Source of the DNA: Emticicia agri
GTDB lineage: Bacteria > Bacteroidota > Bacteroidia > Cytophagales > Spirosomataceae
NCBI RefSeq assembly: GCF_004168285.1
Contig: NZ_SEWF01000045.1
Span: 1-44,615, forward strand
Direction: 5' to 3'
Length of the DNA stretch: 44,615 nt
Within the stretch, counting starts at the first letter, position 1. Each line of letters begins with the position of its first letter. The position numbers and the translations under genes are program-made. The notes under the pieces are model-generated. The model made no database searches, was not told the origin of the DNA, and was given only the letters and a program-made list of their open reading frames with translations. Positions 27,601-36,055 of the stretch are shown here, one piece after another.

Positions 27601-28351
27601 GGCAGAATCTAATACAAAACTGGTACATTCAAACGCCGAACTGGCGCAGTTTGCCTATATTGCTTCACACGATTTACAGGAACCACTACGCAAAATCAGC
27701 ACTTTTTCGCAATTATTAGAAAAGAGTTTAGGTATCAATTCATCTGATGAATCAAAGAATTTCCTGACTAAAATCAGAAATTCATCTGCCAATATGACGG
27801 CCCTCATCAGAGATGTGCTGATGTACTCGCAGTTAGTCAAAGAAAATATAACTTACCAACAAGTAAACCTGAATCAGATTTTTGAAAATATCTTTTCTGA
27901 TTATGAATTGTTAATTGCCCAAAAAGAAGCGGTAATCAACTACCATGAATTGCCTGTTATTGAAGCCATTCCGCTACAAATGAGCCAGTTATTTGCCAAT
28001 TTATTGAGTAACTCACTTAAATTTGTACGCAAAGAAGTAAAACCCGTCATCAGTATCAATGCCCGAATACTGACTGAAACGGAAGCCCTGACTTTTGATG
28101 TATCGGCTAATAATACTTACTATCTTATTCAGTTTGTCGATAATGGCATTGGGATTCCACCGGAGTACATCGAAAAAGTATTTCATATCTTTCAGCGGCT
28201 TCACCGCAAATCAGAATATGAGGGAACAGGTATCGGGTTAGCTATCTGCAAAAAAATAGCCCAGAATCACCACGGAGACATTACCATTGAAAGCAATGCC
28301 GAGGGCGGAGCTACCTTTAATGTGGTTTTACCTGTGAAGCAGGTGGTGTAG
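24680..28351 (+). CDS. Soluble seven-PAS sensor histidine kinase
   Basis: A 1223-residue cytoplasmic kinase with no membrane segment. Seven PAS domains are visible: about 30-165, 175-290, 304-420, 432-555, 563-690, 694-820 and 826-950. Units four to six share a pattern (GKPL, then PEL, then a TG and a Y-x-x-x-Y-x-P end, closing in DVTEQ or EVTEQ), suggesting tandem duplication. A coiled coil leads to HisKA with H997 in ASHDLQEPLRKI and HATPase_c with N1111, VDNGIGIP near 1153 and GTGIGLAICKKI. It is translated right after the receiver gene and is presumably its phosphodonor. Ligands are unknown; PAS arrays often bind haem, flavin or small metabolites. Confidence 0.92.
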   Translation: MSQANQPSNHFPFLNGGGEMGALMRNKDWQSTPLGTPDQWPVQLKQMTATMLTTPTPMLICWGVNFTQIYNDAFRPILGLHQHPQALGISVNDTYKEVWETLEPLFTEVMKGNPVNFQEFKLTINRNGYPEDLYFDFSYSPIKDENGLIQGVLVICIETTDKVKSLLLTLESEDRFRSMAEDSGILIVLGNTDNTASYFNKAWSELTGKTPDELTGNKWFDLVHPEDKEKIIRVSTEAFAIRKPFEFEYRIMGKDGRYHLLFSQNTPRFTHEGTFEGYIGSCTEITERAENQQALERAFEQIRLSKEAAQLGTFDLDLEAGTMEWDERCRILFGISHKGPVTYEKDFVTGLHPEDRERILHVISESFTKSISNGDYDVEYRTVGFEDGVIRWVRAKGKVFFNENDTPVRFIGSVLDITEQKNATNKLEESEARFRALVEEAPIATALFVGREQIIEVANEKMLGLWGKGRSVFGKPLAEAIPELEGQPFLDILDTIFTTGVTYTANGMRADLRVNGVLNTYYFDFTYKPLFNAQGEVYGIIDMAVDVTEQILAQQRIEQTQKELLSSFEQSPVAIAIISEDDLTFRNVNSAYAALVDRKPEDLTNKPLLEALPELTGQGFDDLLRRVITTGVPFIANAVKVDLIKYGKPESVYVDFTYQPRYEGSNKIVGVMVVAVDVTEQVTTRQKIEENENKLKSIISSAPAGIGLYVGPDFIIENPNQTFIDLMGKGPDILGKPLREVMPELITENQPFLQILEEVFSTGKEYHSASSLAKIFRNGVLTNGYYNITYTPVFNAAGEVYAILEIAVEVTEQIKAQQALEEAEAELRRAIELAGLVTWKLDIKNNTYKYSPRFMEWLGFSEDTQDLIAAYNPLPGEYRDSVPALIAQTIAPGSSGFYDNEHPVVNHKTGQVRLIHAQGQVIYDATGAPAFLSGTAQDITLQREMQLALEAEVKQRTKDLDIAIEKLQITVEELAESNTKLVHSNAELAQFAYIASHDLQEPLRKISTFSQLLEKSLGINSSDESKNFLTKIRNSSANMTALIRDVLMYSQLVKENITYQQVNLNQIFENIFSDYELLIAQKEAVINYHELPVIEAIPLQMSQLFANLLSNSLKFVRKEVKPVISINARILTETEALTFDVSANNTYYLIQFVDNGIGIPPEYIEKVFHIFQRLHRKSEYEGTGIGLAICKKIAQNHHGDITIESNAEGGATFNVVLPVKQVV

Positions 28352-28430
28352 TAAAAAGGAATGAAGAGATTATCTTAAAAAAAATCACACAAAATAGTAT
28401 TTGGCGAGGCTTTGACCCGTGCGACGTCCG

Positions 28431-28516
28431 CCCACACCCCAACCCCTCTCTCCACTATTGGGGAGAGGGGCTTTCGTTCCCTCCCCATTGTTGGAAAGGG
28501 TTAGGGTGGGGTTGTT
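28431..28516. repeat. GC-rich intergenic repeat with hairpin
   Basis: Within an otherwise AT-rich 248-bp gap, this C-rich then G-rich block forms a hairpin (28443-28450 with 28463-28470) and an outer C-rich/G-rich pairing. A related copy in opposite orientation lies at 31880-31974. It lies between convergent genes and may act as a terminator. Confidence 0.65.
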
Positions 28517-28599
28517 TCCAAACGGTGCGCCATAGTGATATTATTTGGCGTGTAAGACTTCTGAGACATCTCACACAATACTCCGCAAACTCCTCTCCC

Positions 28600-29532
28600 C
28601 TACCTGAAATACTTCTTCAATTTCTTGTTCTTCTTCTTTAAAATCAGTTCAGGTAAAACCCCTGACCACGAATTGGGAACCTCTTTCAGTCCAAAGATAT
28701 TGGCTACTACCAGCGAAGTATTCTTATTGCTATTCGGATAATCAACCAGACCTAAATGATTAATCTGCGGGCCTGTAGCTCCCCACGGAACCTGCATTTC
28801 TGACATCGATACCCCACCATGCCCTGTTGGAATACCCCCGTGGTCTGAAATCAATAAGAAATGGGTATCATGATATAGATTTTCTGCTTTTAACTGATTC
28901 ATCAATTTACCAATGGCTACATCGGCCTCTTCTATGGCCGTAATATACTGAGGCGACAACCATTTATGGTCGTGTCCGGCATGGTCAATATGCACAGTAT
29001 ATAAAAAAACCATCGTTGGTTCTTTCTGATTCTTCACCATAAAATCGTAGGCTTTCTGATAATTACCAGTAAAACCGTAATTATCTTCAAACGAAGTTTC
29101 ATCGAGGTATTTTTGGTTAAAAGACTTAATCAGATTTGCCCAGTTATAGTAAAAAGCCGTTTTTAAATCAGGTACCTGGTCTTTCAGCAATTTAAAAACA
29201 GATGGATAAAATCCTTCTTTATCTGCTTCAATGGGTGGCAAATCATGCTTATCAATAGTCCAGTTATTATTTACTACCCCATGTTCCTCAGGGCCTGCAC
29301 CTGATAGGTGGCTTGTCCAGTTAGGCATGGTTACCGATGGCATTACCGGACGGGTTGTAAGCGATAATACCCCATCGGCTACCAAAGCATCAATATTCGG
29401 GTGTTTGGCCATTTTATAACCTTCAGCACCAAAACCATCAAGCCCGATAATAAGCACTCTCTGGGCAAAGATTGCATTGCCTGATACACATACAAGCAAC
29501 ATAAATATGCCAATTACTTTGACCGATTTCAT
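28600..29532 (-). CDS. Exported NPP-type phosphodiesterase (alkaline phosphatase superfamily)
   Basis: A 310-residue protein with a signal peptide (VIGIFMLLVCVSGNAIFAQ). It has the nucleotide pyrophosphatase/phosphodiesterase core: metal Asp32 in IIGLDGFG, nucleophile Thr68 in PSVTMPNWTSH, HGVVNN, the metal-binding DHAGHDH and the final SDHGG-x-x-TGHGG. Known NPP-like enzymes cleave phosphodiester bonds in nucleotides or lysophospholipids; some are choline-specific. The C-terminus is lysine-rich. It is 33 bp downstream of the penicillin-acylase gene and so likely co-transcribed with it. Confidence 0.9.
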   Translation of the reverse strand: MKSVKVIGIFMLLVCVSGNAIFAQRVLIIGLDGFGAEGYKMAKHPNIDALVADGVLSLTTRPVMPSVTMPNWTSHLSGAGPEEHGVVNNNWTIDKHDLPPIEADKEGFYPSVFKLLKDQVPDLKTAFYYNWANLIKSFNQKYLDETSFEDNYGFTGNYQKAYDFMVKNQKEPTMVFLYTVHIDHAGHDHKWLSPQYITAIEEADVAIGKLMNQLKAENLYHDTHFLLISDHGGIPTGHGGVSMSEMQVPWGATGPQINHLGLVDYPNSNKNTSLVVANIFGLKEVPNSWSGVLPELILKKKNKKLKKYFR

Positions 29533-29565
29533 AACAAATTGAGTATATAGGTTGATATTGAAAAT

Positions 29566-31758
29566 CTACTCGCCGGGATGGTAATTTTTTTCGGCATTTT
29601 TCAGTACATCATCTTTATAAAACAATACTTCTTTAAAGATTCCTTTGGTGTACATTTCAGCCTGGTCTTTAAAGTGTGGCGATTTCGGGTCGCCACTCTC
29701 CCCTCCTGCCAGCAATGATTTTGCCTTGATTTTAGGGCCAAACTCCACCGCACAGATAAAGCTATTCCCACTAATGCCATATCTTTTTTTGGTGTTCGGA
29801 TACACCCGGCTATTATAAGAGGGCAACATACCCCACAAAGCAGAGGCATATCCCATCGGAATACTTGGCTGCGCATCATCGTATTTGCCCTGCAAATCAC
29901 CCGATAAGCGTTGAAAACGGTTAATGTCGCCCCAGGGCTTCTGCCAGGTACCATATTTGGTCTTCAAGTCTTTAAGGGTCTGTGCAAAAGGCTTTAATAG
30001 CTGGTCAGCGGTGGCTACCTGTGCAAATTTCTTTGTACGGGTTACCTGGTCATCTTCACCCTCGTCAATATAAATTTTCTGGATTTCACCGCCTAATTTT
30101 TGCGCCCATTCAATGGCAAGAGTTGTTTCTACTGAATTTTCACCGGTACGATAATCCCATTTTTTCAGCATAGCAACCGCATCTTTTAACGATGTATAAA
30201 GCGTATCTTGCGGCTGAATATTGGTTTCAAACGATTTTACAAGGGCAGGCACCAATACTTCAAAAGCTGATAAATAGGTATCATATCCTGCGGCAATTAC
30301 TTTATCAATCGTAAATCCGCTGCCATTGCTTAATACCCGTGCCGCATTTACCCCTCTGAAATTCTCACCATCAGGTGCCATATAAGGCGGATAATCTGAT
30401 TTTTTAGGGCTACTGGCTCCGGCTACTGTAAAAGGCGTAGAATTACAATTCTGTAACCATCCACTTGCCGGATTGTAGGAATGTACCGACTCCTCTACAC
30501 TATGTAAACCTTTCCATTCGGTAGTGCTGATGCTCCCATCTACAGGTTTAGACCAATTCAGGGCTTTATCTCTTACTGGCACATAATTGCCATGCCAGTA
30601 GGCAATATTGCCCTTGTTATCAGCAAATACGGTGTTATTAGACGTATTTGCTTTCAAATCCATTACTTTTTTATACTCTTCAAACCCTTTGGCTTTGGTA
30701 CGCTTCCAGCTTTGAATCAGACTTACCATTGAGCGATTGTAAGATCTCAGGCTCATCCATTGATCATTCCGCTTGGCTATGACAGGGCCATGATGGGTAA
30801 AATAAGTGGTAAACTCACGGGTTTGCATTTGCCCGTCTTTCAGGTACTTAATGGCAATCTTCTTTTCTGTAACGGGCTTCAACTGACCATCATACGCATA
30901 AAAAAAACGGTTGTCTTTTTTAGTAATTTTCTCGGCATACAGGTCTGATACATCCACAGCGCTTGAAGTATGCATCCAGCCGCAATACGGATTAAAACCC
31001 TGATATACAAAGAATTGCCCCCAGGTTACAGCGCCATACGCATTTAGTCCTTCTTCGCTCACTACCTGCACTTCGGGGCGGAAATAAAAAGTTACATGCG
31101 GATTGATATACAGAATAGCATTACCTGAAGCAGTTTTTGATGGAGCAATGGCAAAACCATTAGAACCTGTCTGATTTTCAGGGTCTTTGGGTTCATCTAC
31201 ATAAGAAACCTTATCACCCGAATAGAAATTTTTCAGTTCGCTGATAGTGGCATCAGCCGTGCTGATAGCCCCAATACTTCCGTCCGTCCACAGCAGGGTG
31301 TACCACGGCTTAAATCGGGTAAGGATGGCCGGTTTTACCTCGGGGTGCATATATAGATAGTAATTGATGCCGTCGGCGTAGGCATTCATCAGTTTTTTCA
31401 GCCAGGGTTCGGCTTTATTATAATCGGTTATGGCTTCGGTAGTATCAATCAATAAGCGTATCTGCAAATCATTGTAGAGTTCCGGTTCTCCTTTCAGTTC
31501 TGCCATCCTGCCTAATTTTTCAATGTAGTTCATCTCTACACGCTTGAAATCGTCTTCACATTGGGCATATAACAAGCCAAATACCGCATCAGCATCGGTT
31601 TTGCCATAAATATGAGGTATTCCCCAGTTATCACGAATAATGGTAACCTGCTGTGCTTGTTGTTGGTAACGCTTGATTTCGGCGGCTGAAAAGGATTGAG
31701 TGGCTTTCTGAGCAAATAATGAGACGGGCAACAGAAATAAGAAAACAAGACGCTTCAT
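29566..31758 (-). CDS. Exported penicillin-acylase-family N-terminal nucleophile hydrolase
   Basis: I start at 31758 (730 residues), which gives a signal peptide (MKRLVFLFLLPVSLFAQ); an upstream frame to 31869 adds 37 residues unlike any signal. Alpha chain (about 35-195): RDNWGIPHIYGKTDADAVFGLLYAQCEDDF. The self-cleavage site precedes Ser199 in GSNGFAIAPSKTASG, which becomes the N-terminal nucleophile of the beta chain. Later landmarks are VTWGQFFVYQGFNPYCGWMHTSS and NTVFADNKGNIAYWHGN. Relatives hydrolyse amide bonds of acyl-homoserine lactones, penicillins or other N-acyl compounds; this one could act in quorum quenching or lipid turnover. Confidence 0.92.
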   Translation of the reverse strand: MKRLVFLFLLPVSLFAQKATQSFSAAEIKRYQQQAQQVTIIRDNWGIPHIYGKTDADAVFGLLYAQCEDDFKRVEMNYIEKLGRMAELKGEPELYNDLQIRLLIDTTEAITDYNKAEPWLKKLMNAYADGINYYLYMHPEVKPAILTRFKPWYTLLWTDGSIGAISTADATISELKNFYSGDKVSYVDEPKDPENQTGSNGFAIAPSKTASGNAILYINPHVTFYFRPEVQVVSEEGLNAYGAVTWGQFFVYQGFNPYCGWMHTSSAVDVSDLYAEKITKKDNRFFYAYDGQLKPVTEKKIAIKYLKDGQMQTREFTTYFTHHGPVIAKRNDQWMSLRSYNRSMVSLIQSWKRTKAKGFEEYKKVMDLKANTSNNTVFADNKGNIAYWHGNYVPVRDKALNWSKPVDGSISTTEWKGLHSVEESVHSYNPASGWLQNCNSTPFTVAGASSPKKSDYPPYMAPDGENFRGVNAARVLSNGSGFTIDKVIAAGYDTYLSAFEVLVPALVKSFETNIQPQDTLYTSLKDAVAMLKKWDYRTGENSVETTLAIEWAQKLGGEIQKIYIDEGEDDQVTRTKKFAQVATADQLLKPFAQTLKDLKTKYGTWQKPWGDINRFQRLSGDLQGKYDDAQPSIPMGYASALWGMLPSYNSRVYPNTKKRYGISGNSFICAVEFGPKIKAKSLLAGGESGDPKSPHFKDQAEMYTKGIFKEVLFYKDDVLKNAEKNYHPGE

Positions 31759-31879
31759 ATTATTAGTAGTTTGTTTAGATGATTTTGCTTCACAAAGTAC
31801 ATAAATAATCTGATTATGGCAATTGAGGCGAGATATTATAGATGAAAAACAAGGATTTTGAGAGTTCAACTGCTATTCT

Positions 31880-31974
31880 TAAATCCCTTTCCCAATAGTG
31901 GAGAAAGGGACTTTAACTCCCCTCTCCCACAGTTGGGGCGGCCACCGCGCAGAGAGGGGTCGGGGGTGAGGGGT
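31880..31974. repeat. GC-rich intergenic repeat, inverted relative of the one at 28431
   Basis: The block just 3' of the phospholipase stop reads, on the complementary strand, as the same C-rich/G-rich arrangement as 28431-28516, with a different internal stretch. The two copies flank the phosphodiesterase-acylase gene pair in opposite orientation. It fills most of the 216-bp gap between acylase start and phospholipase end. Confidence 0.6.
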
Positions 31975-34551
31975 TTAAGCCACAACTTTCCCCATAGCAG
32001 GGTCTGTAAAACTTGCTTTCCCGGTTTCTACGTGTCCGGCGTAGCGTTTTTCAAAGGTAGTATTACCTTTTACTGTTACGCTGAAATCGTACCAGTTGAA
32101 ACTTTTAGCCAAATCTATTACCACCGTTGCACTGCCACCTGCGGCCACTGTTTTGCTATGATTCCCGTTTTTATACGATTGGTCTGTGATTTCTATACTT
32201 ACAGCACCTTGTGTATTCAGGTTTTTAATTTTTAACTCTAAGTTTCCTGTAAGTTTTTTAGGGCTTCCTTTTACACGTTGGTATTCGCAGCTAATTTCTA
32301 CCATCGGGTCTGCCGCATTCCCTTTAAATTCTCTCATATAGCCATTAGGGCCATAGGCAATCAGGTGATACTGCTCGTTTTCAAAATTATCTAATGCCCA
32401 TTCGTCTGATAGCTGGTCGCCATTGGCTACAGCATAGTTCCAGGTTCTTACGTCTTCCCACCCTGTTTTCTGATTATCTTTGTTACGCACAGCATACTTA
32501 CCCGGCGCATACACAATAAAGGGCGTTCCGCCTGATTGCTTGCCAAATACTTCGTCAGATGCGTGTAAGCTCATCACAAAGGCTTTTTTATCACCATTCA
32601 GTTGCCCATTGACATAAGGCTGATACGGAATTGCCAGAGATTTTCTGACACCCGACTCTTGTTTTGGCATAATTCCCAAATCTTTGCCTTCGTTCAATTG
32701 CGCTATCTCATGCTCAGTCAGTTTTTTATAGTTTGAAGGTAGACCTTTAAATTTGGCATTATAAACAGTCTTGATAAAGGCATCTTTCTGCACAAAAGTC
32801 GGAAGCTTGATTTTTTCGCCATTATAAGGCTCAAAGCTCGACGTAAGGTCGCCACAAATAGCCCGACGCCATTCGCTGATATTCGTTTCTTTGATGTTCT
32901 TGCCCGTTTTATGATTCACGAATTTCTCTAAAAACTGTAAGATAGAGGTATGGTCGAACACTTCTGAACAAACATTGCCCCCACGACTCCACGGCGAAGC
33001 AATCACCAAAGGCACACGGAAACCTAAGCCAATCGGGCTCGACCGTGAATCCCTTTCAGGATTGGTACGCTTACGTTTCAGTTCCTGTGCCAGACTTACC
33101 TGCTCTACTCCGGCATCTATGCCTTTCGATACTCTACCTGTATGGGGCTGATGAGGATTCGGTGGGACAAATGGCGGTACATGGTCGAAATAACCATCGT
33201 TTTCATCGTAGCAAAGAATAAAGATGGTCTTTTTCCAAACCTCAGGGTTTTTAGTCAGAATATCCATTACTTCCGACAAATACCAGGCACCATACCAGGG
33301 CGCACCCGGATGGTCGGAGAAGTTCTCGGGCGCAACAATCCATGATACCTGTGGTAATTTGCCAGTATTTACATCTTCACGAAACTGATACAATACATCA
33401 CCTTTCGGCACCTGTACCTGACGTTTTACGCCGTTGTCTTCGTAGTCAAGCGTAGTCAGTTCATGGTAATGCGGGTCTTTTCTATTATTGGTAAAGGCTT
33501 TTTGATGGATATTTTTATGAAACGCTGATAATTTTTCAAATCTTTCCGGTTTCCATTCTTCCAGCTCTTTTTTAGCCCTTACCAGGTATGCCTCTTTCTG
33601 GTCTAAATCTTTTTTGGCTTTCTCGTAATCAGGTGTACCTGCGGTTAAAGCACCTAATTTGGTTTTTGCTGCGGCTATCTGTTCTGGTAATACTTTTTCC
33701 ATTTTTTGCAGATACTGGTAAAATTCAGGGTGACATTTCACATGGTATTGCTCAAACCACTCAATCGGATTATCTGTAAAATTGGCTAACCAGGCATCTT
33801 CTTCACCCTCTAAACCTGTATCAAGGCTGATTTCATTCTGATAGATTCTCCATGAGACATTGTTTTCTTCCAGTCTCTCAGGGAAAGTCTTCCAACGGGC
33901 CCATTTGTCATAGTCCACATCTTCATTTTTTACGTTGGCTTTTGAATTTTCATTTTGCTCTTCTCTGATAGTACCCGTCCATAAATACAAACGATTCGGA
34001 GTTGTACCTGTCAGTGAAGAACAAAAGTTCTGGTCGCAAACCGTAAAGGCATCGGCCAAAGCATAATAAAATGGAATATCCTCACGGTCGTAGTAGCCCA
34101 TCGTCAAAGGCATTTTCTTGAAATCTTTATTGCCCGACTGCTTTACATCTAACCATTTATTATATTTTCCCTCATTACGGGCATCTACCTGATTCTCCCA
34201 CGAGTGTGGCAATGAACTCATCCAGGTAGCTTTGGTATCTTTTAAATCCAACCTGAATGGGGCATAGTTTTCTCCGGCAGCATTCGGCTGAATCCATACT
34301 TTATTTTTATTGGGGAGCGAGATAGCTCTTGGGTCATTAAACCCACGTACGCCCTGCAAAGTCCCATACGAATGGTCGAACGAACGGTTTTCCTGCATCA
34401 GAATCACTACGTGTTCGGCATCAAGGTACGTACTACCTGCTTTGGGGTCAATGGCTAATGCTTTCTGAATTACCGGGGGTAGCATGCCTGCCAATCCTGT
34501 ACCACTGGCTAAAACCGCCGCTTTCTGAATAAATTCTCTTCTGGTCTCCAT
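31975..34551 (-). CDS. Phosphocholine-specific phospholipase C (Tat-exported)
   Basis: An 858-residue enzyme that removes phosphocholine from phosphatidylcholine and possibly sphingomyelin. The start at 34551 places a Tat signal (METRREFIQKAAVLASG) at the N-terminus; a further Met 12 codons upstream is less likely. The phosphoesterase domain (about 30-600) shows VVILMQENRSFDHSYGTLQGVRGF, SLTGTTPNR, YDENDGYFDHVPPF and SRGGNVCSEVFDHTS. The C-terminal part holds two beta domains of the DUF756 type (about 640-730 and 765-845). Length and layout agree with the bacterial PC-PLC family (PlcH/PlcN-like). It probably supplies phosphate and choline from host or environmental lipids. Confidence 0.95.
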   Translation of the reverse strand: METRREFIQKAAVLASGTGLAGMLPPVIQKALAIDPKAGSTYLDAEHVVILMQENRSFDHSYGTLQGVRGFNDPRAISLPNKNKVWIQPNAAGENYAPFRLDLKDTKATWMSSLPHSWENQVDARNEGKYNKWLDVKQSGNKDFKKMPLTMGYYDREDIPFYYALADAFTVCDQNFCSSLTGTTPNRLYLWTGTIREEQNENSKANVKNEDVDYDKWARWKTFPERLEENNVSWRIYQNEISLDTGLEGEEDAWLANFTDNPIEWFEQYHVKCHPEFYQYLQKMEKVLPEQIAAAKTKLGALTAGTPDYEKAKKDLDQKEAYLVRAKKELEEWKPERFEKLSAFHKNIHQKAFTNNRKDPHYHELTTLDYEDNGVKRQVQVPKGDVLYQFREDVNTGKLPQVSWIVAPENFSDHPGAPWYGAWYLSEVMDILTKNPEVWKKTIFILCYDENDGYFDHVPPFVPPNPHQPHTGRVSKGIDAGVEQVSLAQELKRKRTNPERDSRSSPIGLGFRVPLVIASPWSRGGNVCSEVFDHTSILQFLEKFVNHKTGKNIKETNISEWRRAICGDLTSSFEPYNGEKIKLPTFVQKDAFIKTVYNAKFKGLPSNYKKLTEHEIAQLNEGKDLGIMPKQESGVRKSLAIPYQPYVNGQLNGDKKAFVMSLHASDEVFGKQSGGTPFIVYAPGKYAVRNKDNQKTGWEDVRTWNYAVANGDQLSDEWALDNFENEQYHLIAYGPNGYMREFKGNAADPMVEISCEYQRVKGSPKKLTGNLELKIKNLNTQGAVSIEITDQSYKNGNHSKTVAAGGSATVVIDLAKSFNWYDFSVTVKGNTTFEKRYAGHVETGKASFTDPAMGKVVA

Positions 34552-34693
34552 AAAGGCTGTCGAAGTAATAGGTGAGTTTAGTGTCAAATATGTGTGTAAA
34601 TATAAAGCTAATCATGCGTTTTGTAGTTGAATAAAAGCAATTATTAACAATATCTTTACCTCCATACCTATACTTTTGAAAGCCGGAGATGGA

Positions 34694-35692
34694 CTATTCA
34701 TTCAGAAAATCTACTAATGGCTTTATAAACTGCTCAAAAGCCTCAATATGCGGCAAATGCCCTACACCTGCAAGCGGCACTAATTTACTATTAGCTATTT
34801 TAGCTTGGGTTTGTTTGCCTAATTCTGGATAATTACCCATAGTAGCCTTTAAATGCTCAGGAGCCATATCTTTTCCAATGGCAGTTCGGTCTCTTTGACC
34901 GATTATCAGCAAAGCAGGGGCTTTTATTTTATCAAATTCATAAACTACAGGCTGGGTCATAATCATATCAGCTGTCAGGGCTGAGTTCCAGGCAATAACG
35001 GGATAATCTTTATTCAGTGTCCAGCCTGCCAAAGGTGTCAGCCATTCTTCATAGGCGGGTTTCCACTGCCCATCATAATAATTAGCCTGCTGGTATTTCT
35101 TCAGCGACTCATAAGTTTGCTTTAATTCTTTCTGATAGGCAGCATCCAGAGTTTGATAAGGAACTTTGAGTTTATAATCTTCCAGACCAATGGGATTCAC
35201 TAAGATAAACTTTTCAACCCTATCGGGGTACATCAATGTAAAACGGGTAGCCAGCATCCCTCCCATCGAATGGCCTACTATACTGACTTTGGTGATATTT
35301 AAACCATCTAATACCTCTCTGGTATTTTTGGCTAAATCCTGAAACGAGTACTGATAGTTCAAAGGTTTAGAAAATTTCCCAAAACCTATCTGGTCGGGAA
35401 TAATTACCCGATACCCTGCTTTAGTAAGCGATTCGGCAGTTTGCCGCCAGTAAGCACCATTGAAATTTTTGCCATGCAGCAGCATCACTACCTTTCCATT
35501 GGGTTTATCGGGTTTTACATCCATATAAACCATCTGTAATTCCTGTTTCTGAGAATTAATCGTAACAGACCGTACCGGAAAAGGATATTTGTAATTTTCT
35601 AAATTCAGGTCAACAGGTTGCACCTGCGCATAAAGTTTACTTGCTGAAAAAAGCAAGAGAACAGTCAGAAACAGATAAGATTTAGCTTTCAT
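34694..35692 (-). CDS. Exported alpha/beta hydrolase
   Basis: A 332-residue protein with a signal peptide (SYLFLTVLLLFSASKLYAQ). The alpha/beta-hydrolase fold is complete: oxyanion stretch LLHGKNFNGAYW, DQIGFGKFSKP, nucleophile elbow GHSMGG with Ser142, the acid in IIGQRDRTA (Asp) and the histidine in GVGHLPHIE. It resembles esterase or lactonase-type family members with an added cap domain (about 175-250). It lies 142 bp upstream of the phospholipase C gene on the same strand; a lipid-esterase role would fit that neighbour (inference). Confidence 0.92.
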   Translation of the reverse strand: MKAKSYLFLTVLLLFSASKLYAQVQPVDLNLENYKYPFPVRSVTINSQKQELQMVYMDVKPDKPNGKVVMLLHGKNFNGAYWRQTAESLTKAGYRVIIPDQIGFGKFSKPLNYQYSFQDLAKNTREVLDGLNITKVSIVGHSMGGMLATRFTLMYPDRVEKFILVNPIGLEDYKLKVPYQTLDAAYQKELKQTYESLKKYQQANYYDGQWKPAYEEWLTPLAGWTLNKDYPVIAWNSALTADMIMTQPVVYEFDKIKAPALLIIGQRDRTAIGKDMAPEHLKATMGNYPELGKQTQAKIANSKLVPLAGVGHLPHIEAFEQFIKPLVDFLNE

Positions 35693-36055
35693 CAGATACC
35701 TTGTGTTAAGTGTGAGGATACCTTAAAGCCTAAAATAATGTGCCAGCGGAGGCGGCGAAAGGAGGTAAAACCGAAAAATGAAGAATGAAAAATTTAAAAC
35801 CGAAAAAGGGAAGAGCCGGGTGGCACGCATATACTCGTCCGAAAAATTGCGTGTCACCCTTAGCCTTAGCAATTCAATATCTTTATAGCAAACTCGAAGT
35901 ACCGTACCCGCATGATAGCATTTTTAACCTTTTACAGCAACAGCTACCGAATTTTCCAGTTTTATTATTTCTAATCCTTTTACATTTTTCGGTTTACAGC
36001 AACGGCTGTCTCATTTTACATTTTTCGGTTTTACAGTCTTCATTTTTCGGGTTTC
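35693..36055. repeat. Intergenic region built of short inverted repeats
   Basis: No credible gene in 363 bp. A hairpin pairs 35818-35829 with 35848-35859 (12 bp, one mismatch). A second inverted pair, 35771-35783 with 36038-36050 (13 bp), encloses it, and the same short sequence recurs in partial copies at 35978-35995 and 36012-36033. The plus-strand frame 35785-36123 here is low-complexity translation of these repeats. Confidence 0.65.

Noticed and set aside
31858-32235. Plus-strand frame of 125 codons
   Set aside because: It runs through the GC-rich repeat and antisense into the phospholipase C gene; composition is not protein-like.
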